From the NCBI RefSeq assembly GCF_018873765.1, contig NC_057920.1, positions 14,273,307 to 14,337,306 on the forward strand: a DNA stretch of 64,000 nucleotides, given 5' to 3'. The translations under genes were made by a program, and so were the position numbers. Of the stretch, positions 44,996 through 55,008 are shown in pieces; position 1 is the stretch's first letter; every line of letters starts with the position of its first letter. The DNA comes from Telopea speciosissima. Lineage: Eukaryota > Streptophyta > Magnoliopsida > Proteales > Proteaceae. A model generated the notes under the pieces. The model saw nothing but the letters and a program-made list of their open reading frames with translations, had not been told where the DNA came from and searched no databases.

Positions 44996-45352
44996 TCATC
45001 TTCGATTCAACTCAACCCTATTGGAACAAAGTGACTTAATAAGATTCTTGAGAGCCGCCACCGGTCTAGTAACACTGTTATGCTCCCACAAATCATTTAA
45101 TGATTTTGATTCAAATATATTAGGGTTATTTGAATAGAAAGCCCAGCGGAACAGTATAGATCTGAGAAACATCATAAGTTTCACTTCAAAATTAGAGAAT
45201 TGAAGTGACAATGATGGATCCGGTTCAATTGACAAACGTGCAGCTAGTGAAATATCAGTGAGTGTAGTTACATCGATTCGCATCCCCAGGTCGTTTGATG
45301 ATCCTGGTGGTGTTGGTGGTGGTAGTGGTGGTGGAGGAATGTGTGAAGCCAT
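44996..45352 (-). CDS. Small protein carried inside a MULE, 118 aa
   Basis: An intronless minus-strand frame starts at ATGGCT in a good context, after a CT-rich leader (45353-45390). A perfect TATAAATA lies at 45470-45463, about 110 bp before the start. The N-terminus is Pro-rich (IPPPPLPPPTPPGSSNDLG). The rest mixes polar and hydrophobic segments (LMMFLRSILFRWAFY, VAALKNLIKSLC). No known domain is recognised and no signal peptide is evident. The stop lies just inside the left terminal repeat. Promoter, leader and frame together suggest an expressed or formerly expressed captured gene; a relic of a longer protein is possible. Confidence 0.5.
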   Translation of the reverse strand: MASHIPPPPLPPPTPPGSSNDLGMRIDVTTLTDISLAARLSIEPDPSLSLQFSNFEVKLMMFLRSILFRWAFYSNNPNIFESKSLNDLWEHNSVTRPVAALKNLIKSLCSNRVELNRR

Positions 45353-45462
45353 GGAGAGGAGAGGAGAGGAGAGAAGAGGAGATCGAGTAGTGTATTATTA
45401 GAAGTAATTGAACAAAACAAAGAGTCAAACAATGCCTAGAAACCAACAGAACTGTGGTAGGT

Positions 45463-45470
45463 TATTTATA
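45463..45470 (-). promoter_or_regulatory. TATA box of the MULE-borne gene
   Basis: On the minus strand the sequence is TATAAATA, followed 70-110 bp on by a CT-rich leader and the start codon at 45352. Confidence 0.5.
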
Positions 45471-45529
45471 CAACCCGCGAAGTGACTTAATAGGATTTTT
45501 ATGAAACCATTTAATTTCTAAGCCGCGTG

Positions 45530-46440
45530 AAATGGATCTGTTGTGTCAGAAAATTGTATCGGAGCGTCCTGTTCCTGCAAGACAGAGTTAGCAGAGAGGG
45601 CCGGGCAATGCCAGTGACTCCACTCCGATGCTTAAGTCAGAATCCTTAGCCACAGATGAAGATAATGAAATCCAGATGATCATGGAAGGATGTTACCTCC
45701 TTATTTATGGGTGATCATGGGCAGAACCGTGCCCTAGTAGGAATGTAGAGTCCTCGGAATGGAGTGAGAGAGTTTAGGAGTGATTTTAGGGATAACGTTT
45801 ATCCCCTGATTTCCCTTGCGCCTTATCAGGCGCAATATGGGCGATAATCTTGGGTCACATTAGTTCATGGCGAGTTTTGGATTAACTGGGTTAAGTGTTG
45901 AGGTCGTCCCTTCTCAATATGAGTCAGGTCGCTATTGTCAGGGTGTCAACGTAGCGATCTCTCGCAATGGCACGAGCTCCGTCAGCGCGCATGCGCTTCG
46001 TGAGGTCTGTCGTTCACCAGACCTCGCTCTCTATGAGCCTGGTCAGCGCGCGTCTGACCTTCATGACCCCAGCTCATTCCTCATACACATGTTGGGTCCC
46101 CATTGGCGGGTGACATCTTCTGACCTATCAGGATCAAACACGGAATTAATCAAACCCTTTAGTTTGGGTGTCACCTTGATTCACCAGAACCGCCTCCGAC
46201 GCCACTGGTTGACCGGTTCGGTGGTGTCTTCCGAAGAAGAAGCCAGCTTCACTCTGTTTTTCCAACGGCGAAACCTGGTCGACCCATCCAGACACTCGTA
46301 GTCTCTTCTCCACCAACTATCTCTCAGCCCCTTGTACAAGATCGCTGATATGCCTTCCATCCAGACGCTGGGAGAACACTAAACGATTTGTGGAAATCGT
46401 TGAAGAAGATTGGACTTCAGAGAGGTTTGGAAATCGTTTA
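45530..46440. other. MULE interior of unknown origin
   Basis: This GC-richer segment has a plus-strand frame at 45867-46301 (144 codons, no recognised domain) and phrases such as GCCAGTGACTCCACTCCGAT that resemble LTR sequence of some plant retroelements. AAACGATTT words recur at 46380-46490. Origin uncertain. Confidence 0.3.
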
Positions 46441-46819
46441 GGGTTTTTCCGGTTTTCAGTTTCAAACCTAAACGATTTGGGGAAGATGGGGGTAATTTGG
46501 TCACTTTACTTTAATGGTCATATGTAGTTAGTGAGAGTTAGTTTGATCATTCTATCCTTTCAAGGGCAGAATGGTCTAAGAATGATAAAAAAAAAAGCTC
46601 CAACCGTTTGTGCATAAAGTTTCAAATTAACGGCAGGGACCAAAGGGTTACATTGTTTTGAAAGTAAGGGGGATTTTGCAAGTAGAAAAGTTGTAAGGGA
46701 GCATTAGACAAATGGGCATTTTCAAGGGGGCATTTGTTAAATCCCTTAATTTTTTTTTTATAAGAGTTTGCATGTGGGTCATGTCAAGGATAGACCTTTT
46801 ATCCCCATTCTCCATATTA

Positions 46820-46950
46820 AGGGTGCAACAGAGTCGAGGTTTTTTAAAACTCAGGCCAGCCCAGAGCCCACAAGGCATAGCCCAACCCAAGATCGGCCTT
46901 GTATATCTCAGCCCAAGTACCTCTACCGGGGGTCAGGACAGGCCGATCTT
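46820..46950. repeat. Fragment of the GGGTTGGGC-type element
   Basis: It begins AAGGGTGCAACAGAGTCGAG and contains GCCCAACCCAAG and GGCCGATCTTAGCC, a truncated relative of 11836-12460 and 27985-28470. Confidence 0.55.
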
Positions 46951-47183
46951 AGCCTTTCTTTTTTTAATTTTTATGTTATGGATAATGCTCCCACCTAAAG
47001 GTGTTTACAAATAAGAATGAGAAAGAACAGTTGATTGCGAACTTTTTAGTCCTCATTTCAATCAATTTCTATGAGACTATCCGGTATGTTTTAGATTAAG
47101 GACTAAACAAGACCTGTACGTGTCCTATTATAGGTCACATTCACCATATTAACTGTGGTAAAAAAGAACCAATTTTCCAACAT

Positions 47184-47495
47184 TGTTTCAACAATTGTAT
47201 TGATAATGACAGATAAGCATTGTTCGGGACGAATGCACAATCATGAGGAAGAAATCAAATAAACAATCACACATAATATGAGGAATTAACGTGGTTCAAT
47301 ACGAATGCCAACTTGAGAGAATTGGAAATTTTCACTAATCCAAAAAAACTCTCTACACCACTCTCCAGTCTCCTCCTCTCCTTATGATCTCTTACTTGTA
47401 TCAAGGGTTTTCCTCAAAACCAGACCCAATTACAAATACAAGTCCAATAATAAGCTCCAACTTCCCAAATTCTAATGAGATTCTATAACCCAACA
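47184..47495 (-). mobile_element. Solo LTR, probably Copia (312 bp)
   Basis: On the minus strand it starts TGTTGGGTTATAG and ends GTTGAAACA. The flanks AACAT (47179-47183) and ACCAT (47496-47500) match at 4 of 5 bases. An AACGTGGTTCAATACGAATG block, typical of Copia-type LTRs of this style, lies inside. Confidence 0.6.
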
Positions 47496-48049
47496 ACCAT
47501 TACAAATGGCTAATTTATAGAGGGAGTCCTAGATACTTTAAGGACCTGGGGTCTACCATGGAAGCAGTCCACATGGTAGGAAAAACCTCATTTCAATGTA
47601 TAAAACATGACCTCTAGCCATCTAATTATGCAGGAGAAGAAAAAAAAATTTCCATGCATGCAAAGCAAATCTAACCCATCACGTTTGGGTTTGACTCAGT
47701 CCCACATGCTTGGCTAATGGGATAATGATGTGTAAATGTCTGAGTTGAGTCATCGACTTCTCCCTTGTAACCTTTTATCGAACAGATCGAGCTCATGTTT
47801 GTCTTTTCTTCTCAACTTTGCGTACAATAATAAGATGATTAGGAAAAAAACTTGGATATGATTCCCATCAACTACCCACTGAATTCGTAGGGTCTCTCTA
47901 GCTTTTCATGGTTCTTTATTGGAAGGATTAATTTTGTGTGTTTGATTCTTTTAATCTTGAAGAAGATATGTTTTCCAACAGATTTCAAAAGGGCTCTTTC
48001 CATGATCTGATCTTTGGATTGCACTGTCATTAATTCGATCAGTCTGCTA

Positions 48050-48300
48050 AAAAAACACAATGTCCAGAATAACGATTTTGCAGAAGAAAATGCAAAGAGA
48101 AAGAGAACACACACGTAAAAGATAAGATTTACGTGGTTCACCCCCAAGAAGGAAGGCTACGTCCACGAATGAGCGATAGTACGAATTCACTAATCTATGA
48201 AGCAAAATACAAAACTTTCTCACACATCTCTCAAAACCCCTACCCCCAAAAGGTACAAACTGCCCCTGTAATTCAATCGGTTTGGACTTATACCGCTGAT
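48050..48300 (-). mobile_element. LTR-like relic
   Basis: It contains GATTTACGTGGTTCACCCCC followed by GGCTACGTCCACG, a phrase common in plant Copia LTRs. Termini are not defined. Confidence 0.4.
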
Positions 48301-49204
48301 GTATGCACTTTTTGACCATTCTGATGCATTCAAAAAAGAAAATGACTCGTCAAAGAATCACCACAACACTTTTTGGATTGAGATCAAGCTTCACCAATAA
48401 CAGTTGATTTATTTTAAGACTCCTTCTCACATGCATGGGTCATTGTCATTAATTCCTCATTGATTATCCATAACTTTTGTAAGACATATCAGAGATTTCA
48501 AATTCCAAGTGTGAAAGTAGAGAGACAACTTATCAAATGAGACTTTAAATGACTCTTTATTCTTCACTCTCCTTTAACATCTTTGGATGTCTATTGATGA
48601 GCCAAAGAGTAGTGTAAAGCGTCATGTAGATAAGATAGGATTTCATTTTCTTACTCTTTGCTTTGCTTTGTTTTTGTAACAAACATATTCCGATACCCTT
48701 TTCGCTTTGGCCTTTCTTCTTTCTCTCGCCTTCCTCTTCTTTATGAAAGAGAATCTGTTTGCTCTATACCCTTTTCATGGTTGAAGCTTTTTTGGCTTCT
48801 TAATCTATATTTGTGGCGAAAAGGAATACATACGTAAGTGAGAATTGAGAGGAGAGGAGAGGAGAGGGGGGCGGCTTAATTTGTTCAGGAAACATCTTGT
48901 CGTCACTTCAAGAGCTTAATATATATATATATACAAAAGGCTAGGATTGAAGAAGATATTAATGGGGTTGAGAAAGAGGTCAAAGGAGATAAGAGAAACC
49001 TGACTCGAAAGCTAAGAGAGGATTGTGACATTTCTGTCTCTCTCTTTTTAAGTTTCTTCTCCTTATCCATAGCAATAGATCAGAAAGAGAGGTAGGTATA
49101 GATGTCATCTTCTTTTTACGTACCTTTTTTTTTTTTTTTTGATCCTAAAATTGATCCTTATCTATACTCTTAAGTTTAATTTGTTAAGGGAAAACCCATA
49201 TATA
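48301..49204. other. Intergenic stretch without recognised gene
   Basis: No coding support. GAGAG repeats occur at 48850-48870, an (AT)n run near 48920, and a T-run at 49126-49140. Confidence 0.45.
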
Positions 49205-49378
49205 CACTTTTGAATGGAATTCAAGATGTATTGGTAGCTGCGGATCATTTGATTGGAATGAATACATTTGATGATATGAATCACTTGAAAAATAATCGTA
49301 TTCGTTATGTAGTGGATCTCTTATAAAATCAATTGGGATTGGCTTTGGTTCGTTTAGAAAATGTGGTTCGAGTCTCGT
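49205..49378 (+). pseudogene. rpoB: Plastid rpoB fragment in the nucleus
   Basis: The plus strand encodes [32 protein letters not shown], a stop where Gln is expected, then NQLGLALVRLENVVR. This is an internal segment of the plastid RNA polymerase beta subunit, missing a few codons after LIGM. The stop and changes show it is a decayed NUPT. Confidence 0.85.
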
Positions 49379-49940
49379 GTTCTTTTTATCATAATTAAAT
49401 GAGTTCATGGTTATGGTTAAATGTAAATGTGTCGAATAGATAAAATCATAAGAAAATTCATAAATCAAGCAAGGAAACCGAGACATCCCTCTTTTTCTTT
49501 TATCATTTTTGGTTTGATAATGATTTAGTCAATCACATCACCAAGATGGGATCCATAGATTGGTATCTCAAATCAAATCCACCACTAGGGTTTAGTAATA
49601 ATAGTAAGATTATTCATGACTAATGTGTATAAGATGACCTGCCCCAATGATTTGCTTTATCACTTCTCCCATCAACACACTCTTTCTATGCTATAGGAGT
49701 TGTAGGGATGTGGGGTATAGAAGGGAAGAATTCTCCCAATACGAGAAGGGGACCCATTGTCTTCAACCCTATTCATACTATGCACAAAATGTCTCACTTC
49801 CTTGATTGATTACGAGGGCTACAAGCTTAGTTATGTTTCAAGTTATATATTAGAGCTTGAAGGCAAAGTCCTTGCAGACGATTATTTGATAGTCATGAAG
49901 GAGATCATAGCTCTCTAAGAGCTTTGAAATAAATCTTGGC
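49379..49940. other. Intergenic stretch without recognised gene
   Basis: No coding support was found between the rpoB fragment and the LINE fragment. Confidence 0.4.
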
Positions 49941-49944
49941 ACTC

Positions 49945-50270
49945 TACTGTGGAGCTTCTGAGTAATTTATATAAGCTTTCAAAATCTTCAGCAGCATTTA
50001 GTCCTAACACCCTAATGCGGATTCGTAAAATTTTTGCTAGAATTATTGAAATTATAAGATTGATAAAACCAGAGAAGTATTTGGGCTTGCCAACAAAGAT
50101 TGCAAAAAACAAAAGTACATTCAAAGGTGTACATGATAAAACTATGAAAAAGTGCAGGGTGAAAAAAAAAAGTTACTATCATTAGCTAGAGGGGTTGGAA
50201 GTTTTCATAAAGTCAATCGCAATGGCCACACAATCTACCTAATTACACACTTTAAACTGCATGTTTGATG
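49945..50270 (+). pseudogene. L1-type LINE reverse transcriptase fragment
   Basis: The frame reads SAAFSPNTLMRIRKIF, then EKYLGLPTKIAKNKSTFKGV and HDKTMKKC, the segment after the catalytic core of plant LINE reverse transcriptases. After a frameshift, sequence like LEVFIKSIAMATQSTYLITH continues. Only this piece remains. Confidence 0.75.
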
Positions 50271-50744
50271 ATTCTAATTGGTGTAAGAACATTGAATTTT
50301 GGGAGATGGTTCTCTACCTGGCAGTGTAGCTCCAGGTTACATTTATATTTTTTGTGCTTGGGGTGAACCAATGGTTGCTATTGATAGGATCATCTATGCT
50401 CTAGCCGTTTGACGTACACGGCATGAGCTTGACGTACACGACATGAATGGTAATGGGGTGACACTTAATAAGGTTATTACTGTCCGATTAAGGAGAACAT
50501 CCAAGTAAGAGAAGTTGTCATACTGTGACTGGTCAAAGTCCTAGCCAGGTGGTGGTTGTTGAGTAAAAAGTGTTTTATATTATATTATTAAATTATATTT
50601 GAAAATTATTTTTAATTGTTTTGGGTCCAGTCACTGTTATGACACTTTTATTATTTATTACAATAGATTTAATTACATTACTAGATTATTTTTTTTTGAA
50701 TTGAGAGCTTTTATATATATTTTACTTTTTAGGAAGGGAGGGGG

Positions 50745-50860
50745 GGGAGATAGGGAGGGGGTAAGGTACCAGCCAGGAGACTCGAACTCGAGACCTCCTG
50801 GTGAGCATGGGCATGAAGCACACCACGGTTCACCAACTGTACTAGACAGTTGTCGGTCAT
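50745..50860 (-). mobile_element. tRNA-derived SINE-like fragment
   Basis: On the minus strand an A-box-like TAGTACAGTTGGTGAA and a B-box-like GTTCGAGTCTC are about 60 bp apart, followed by CCTGGCTGGTACC and a C-rich end. No A-tail or duplication was found. Confidence 0.45.
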
Positions 50861-51007
50861 TACTGGAGTTTTCAAGTTACGACTTTTGTAGTAGCATCAT
50901 TTTGTCTTTTAGATTGTAATCTCCTAAGTTAGATTCTTCTATTTAAGTGAAATTGCTGAAATTCTAATTGCATTAAGCATAATTTACACAATATTATTTT
51001 TTCACAG

Positions 51008-51157
51008 AAAATAAAACTTAAGAGGGAAAATGAGTGTCTTCTTCCTCTTCAAGCAAGAGTTATAGCCATTGGAGGTGTTTCAGTCGATGGAGATCATGTA
51101 CTCGTGTTGCATTTCGTTAAAGGAACGTGTCAATTATACATTCTAGATAGCCTATAA
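51008..51157 (+). other. Exon-like fragment, 49 codons
   Basis: After a good acceptor (TTTTTTTCACAG) the frame reads KIKLKRENECLLPLQARVIA then IGGVSVDGDHVLVLHFVKGT and CQLYILDSL before a stop. The composition is that of a real protein exon, but I do not recognise the family and find no partner exons. Likely a gene fragment moved by a transposon, or the last exon of a decayed gene. Confidence 0.35.
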
Positions 51158-51864
51158 AACTTGACTTATTTTTGTTATCCATCATTCTTTGAGATCGTTA
51201 TTCTATTAATTTTTGTAATGAGTATTTGTTTCGTTGCACTTCCGTCACTGGCAACATTATTCTCATTGATGAGACAGATTCTTTGTATAGTGATGAATCA
51301 TGTCCATCATATTTCAACTATAGTTGGTGAGGCCTTTGCAATCTAGGTAGGCATATAATAGTCCAACACAAATTAATCATTTCAAAGATTGATGATAGAG
51401 TTTGACTTTGGGGATAGTTTGGAATCTATATCCTCTGCAGCAGCGCAGCAGGGCGTCCACACACATCGGATGGCCCTGCTCCCCCCACACACGCAGCCCA
51501 ACACAGGGGTGATGTATGGGGCTAAGAGGATGAATAAAATCCCCAATGGAAGGGGTGTTATAAAAAAACACAAAAACAGAAGAAGGCAATGTATCACGTA
51601 CCCGAGTAGATTTCTTAATTTTCTTATTCAAACTTCAAAGTCAGGTCAATAGTCCATGGTTGACAATCTCTCTCTCTCTCTCTTAATTTTGTTGTGAATT
51701 TAAGCAGTCAAAATTCAATTTTGCTGACTAGAAATAAGAGAATACAACGAATTAGGCCTCATAGACCAAGTTCAATAATAATCAGATCAACCCAGAAACA
51801 TATATCCAAACAGAGCTTTACTCGGTTGGATAAATAAGGACCCACACCCTCACAATGATCGTGT

Positions 51865-52090
51865 ACTTTTTTTTTTTTCCGTTAAGAGAAAATTCATTGA
51901 AAATCAGGAGTAGAGTTCGCGACAACAGGATTACAAGGCTCCTTAAGTCACAGAGTGAAATTTGACTACACTGTCTTACATTGCATTGACAGGGCCTTCC
52001 TGACTCGTGTAGATTGTGGGAGCCGTGAAGCATGAAAAAGCTTAGAGGTGTTCTTTTATTTACTTTACTGTTGTTCCAAAAATTCAACGA
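51865..52090 (-). mobile_element. Possible LINE 3' end with A-tail
   Basis: On the minus strand the block ends TTTTCAATGAATTTTCTCTT, then AACGG and an A-run (51868-51879), resembling plant L1 3' ends. The coding part is not clear. Confidence 0.35.
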
Positions 52091-53240
52091 TTTGATGGTG
52101 GGCCAAAGTCAAAATCCACTTATTTATAGAATATGAATATTATTGGCTGTGTTTCATTTGTTTTTCTTCTTCCTTTTCTGACCAGCATTCTAATTAGTTG
52201 CCCCTCTTCTCTCGTTGTTAGGAATCAAGATTTCGATCCTTCCTCTCTTTTGGTGGATTGTATTCTTAGGGACTTAGGAATCCTTCCCCCTCCCCCCTTC
52301 CCCCTATAGCTATAGCAACGTAGAACTCTTTTTTATAAAAAAGGACATGTGTGTAAACTAGGGCACATATAGGAAAAAGAAAAAGTCAATTCAGTTGTGT
52401 GATTAGTCGCCTCACGGAAGCTCTTGCATTCAAATTGCCAGCTTGTATAATACGAATCTCCAAGAGAGGAAGGCTTAGAAAAAAAATGGCATCTTTGGCT
52501 GTTAAGTATTCTCTACAAATAATTATAGTTAGGTGGCTTTCCACAATTATAAGCAAAAATTTCCTCAATTTTTATAAAAAAGGACATGTGTGTTTGTAGA
52601 AAGAAGAAGAATTAAGGTTCTACACTTCAAAAAAAACAAAAAAAATAAAGGAATTGAAGGAGGAGGATACGAGGTCACATCATCCATTCACGTTGGAAAC
52701 ACTCCATGCGTGAATGGTGCTGGACTGCTGGGAGAAAATAAATTAATTTGGATAATATAATTTAATAAAAAAAAATCATTTTAAAAATATTATTAAGAGA
52801 TTAATGAATAATGTGGTGGAACCCACAATTTTGAGTGGATAAGGGGTGGTGGTGGTTGGTGAGTTGGTGCCACATAGACATGTTCTCCACGTTTATAAAT
52901 AATGCGTCAGCAGTAGCACACTTTCCTCGCTACTGAAATTGTGCCGACGTGCATTTCATCAATGGCTACTATAATATTATATTTCGTTGGTTCTTCGATG
53001 GGTGTCTAGGAATGGATCTTTATCACCTTCAGTTTGCTGATCGGCCCAGCTCCCCAGTTCCTCTAACAAAGGGGGGCTAAAATAACTTCTCTACCAAGCT
53101 ACCCCATTCCATTCAAGCACGAAGTAGTGAACAAATGAATTATGAAATTCCCAAAAAATGGAACATTGAACCCAGTCTCAGCAGAAATAAGTATAAAAAA
53201 ACCAAAGCCACACAGTTCTAGAAAAGCCAAACAGCAAAGA
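52091..53240. other. Intergenic stretch without recognised gene
   Basis: A direct repeat TTTTATAAAAAAGGACATGT followed by GTGT occurs at about 52331 and 52570, 239 bp apart. No gene is supported. Confidence 0.45.
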
Positions 53241-53249
53241 ACAACCAGA

Positions 53250-53560
53250 AGCATTGAAAGAAACGAAACGATCTACGCCGAGCGATTTGGAGCTCGGGCA
53301 CCAGACATCCAAAAATTTGAGCAGGTTTTTCGCCATTTTTTGTCTAATGGAACGATCAAACAAAAAAAACCCTCCTTTTCTTCGGTTTCAACGTGATCTA
53401 GATCGAGACCTCTCCAAGACAAAGCTGCTCAATTCTCTGACGATCAAAGCAGATGACAGTCTCGAACCAAATTAGGGCATAAATTGAGCGAATCTGAGAG
53501 AGAACGGGATCTGAGAGTTTTTATGAGAAAGAGAGAAGAAAACGAAGATTAAAAAAATAG
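53250..53560 (-). other. Minus-strand leader-like segment, unresolved
   Basis: On the minus strand a CT-rich leader-like block (53550-53480) is followed by a start in good context (AAAAATGGCG, ATG at about 53334). It opens a short frame MAKNLLKFLDVWCPSSKSLG and ends after about 50 codons. No continuing exon is recognised. It may be a promoter and first-exon fragment of a gene. Confidence 0.25.
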
Positions 53561-53589
53561 GTTTTTTTTTTTTTTTTTTTAACATTTAA

Positions 53590-53935
53590 ATCGAATCCAG
53601 TACTGGGAGGTGCCTTGTTGGGTAGATGATCCCTGAAACCCTTGACAGTGGTGGTGCAGTCAATTGGGTTCCGACCATGGATTACGGTGGAGATAGCTAG
53701 GGTGTGGAAGATGAGTTGCAGGGTTGAGTGTTAGTGAGGGCAAGTTGGTGATTCTACCCTATTAAGGGCAAAATAGTCAAAGAAGTGTAGATGTTTGAAG
53801 ATAACGTCCCAAACTAACGGACTGGACCAAAGTGCTGCACTGTTTTGAAAGTAGGGGGAGTTTGCAATTAAAAACGTTGTAGGGGGCATTTAGACAAAGG
53901 GGCATTTTTAGGAGGGCATTTGTAAAAAATTCTTA
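53590..53935. mobile_element. Right-end fragment of the MULE family at 44795
   Basis: GGGCAAAATAGTC, TGTTTTGAAAGTAGGGGGA, GTTGTAGGGGGCATTTAGAC and GGGCATTTGT match the right end of the element at 44795-46745. AAGATGAGTTGCAGGG also matches that element just inside its left end. The other end is missing. Confidence 0.6.
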
Positions 53936-53959
53936 TTAAAAGAAGGAAGAAAGAACTCT

Positions 53960-54495
53960 ATTTGGTCACGTGTGGCACATAGCCCTTGAAATGACCATCG
54001 CACCCTTATGGAAATGCAAACATCCTTAGGGATGCAGTGGTCATTTCACCTGGTTCTGAGTCTAGGTACAAAAGTCATGCACCACATGCAACCAGGTAGT
54101 GTTCTCTTTTCCTTAAAAAATCTGTAGTTTTTCTAGAGATAGAGTTCCCTGTCTAGCTGCGTAGTATATGCTACCACCTCTTATGTCTACCTGATCTCTT
54201 ATCCGCAACAAGTGGTAGATATGCCATTTCATGGGAGGCAGGAGATATGGGAGGCAGGAGATAGATAGACATAGGGAGGCACTAGCATACGCTACACAGC
54301 CTAATAACATTCATTTTTCCTTTTTTTTTTTTTTTTTTTTTCTAATATGAGAAGGGTTTTGATGAAACGTTATGCGGCCCTTGCACCAGTGCGGGGGGCA
54401 ATGGAAGTATACACATGGGCATTAAGAGGAGAGATGAGGTGGTCATTTCATTACCCCATGTGAGAGGGTGTAGGGGGCACTATTAGGCAGTATTC
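53960..54495. repeat. Two decayed MITEs with the shared core
   Basis: GAAATGACCATCGCACCC (53989) and its inverse GCAGTGGTCATTTCACC (54034) form one palindrome. GATGAGGTGGTCATTTCATT with GGGCATTAAG lies at about 54418-54465. A T-run lies at 54318-54340. Confidence 0.55.
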
Positions 54496-54671
54496 TTTTT
54501 CCTTTTAATAAACAGAATGGTCGTGTTGGTCGTGCTTTGTGTAATTTCACGATTGATTACTCTGAGTCTGTCATTATACTAAATCTTCCATACGTATAAC
54601 AGGGAGTAGTCTTATTTGTTGCGTATGAGACATAAATAATAATGTGTAAATTTATGTATAGTACAATATAA

Positions 54672-54715
54672 TTACCATATGTCTTACATGGTGTACATCA
54701 GATGGTGACATTGTA
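54672..54715 (+). repeat. Left copy of the pre-LINE tandem repeat
   Basis: ACCATATGTCTTACATGGTG followed by TACATCAGATGGTGACATTG recurs at 60119-60160 beyond the LINE. Before insertion the two copies would have been adjacent, about 57 bp apart. Confidence 0.8.
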
Positions 54716-55008
54716 TTTTTTTTGGTAAATATCAGCAATGTATATATTAGAAAGTAAATGAGGAAGTTACATTAAGAGGGAGTGAAAAGGTAGCATACAA
54801 TAGCCGTGTTTGGCCCTTCACATCCCACTTATGCAGACAAAGTAAAAACCGGAAACACCTTCCTTTCCAAAAACTGGCTAGAATCTGTAATAGGGCCGGC
54901 CCAAAGCTTCCCATTCGATTGCCTGAGCAATGAAAGAAGGGGCAGTGGTCCAGAAGAAGGACTCTTGTAGTGTTGTTGCTTTTTTGGCAAGTGCATCCAC
55001 TGCAGTAT

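Larger units (their letters stand above)
44795..46745. mobile_element. Mutator-like element carrying a small gene (Pack-MULE candidate)
   Basis: Left end GGGTTTTTGATAATGCCCCC and the complement of the right end, GGGATTTAACAAATGCCCCC, begin inverted repeats of more than 100 bp (TTGCAAA..CCC, TACTTTCAAAA, CTTTGGTCC). The left arm lacks about 27 bp of the right. The flanks TTAAGTTTT (44786-44794) and TTAATTTTT (46746-46754) match at 8 of 9 bases, as for a MULE. The element holds the gene at 44996-45352 and an 0.9-kb region of unknown origin, with no transposase. A related right end lies at 53590-53935. Confidence 0.75.

Noticed and set aside
45867-46301. 144-codon frame inside the MULE as a gene
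   Set aside because: No domain, no promoter seen, and the surrounding sequence resembles LTR-type repeat; kept only as part of the element interior.
49184-49486. 100-codon minus-strand frame
   Set aside because: It is mostly the antisense of the plastid rpoB fragment.
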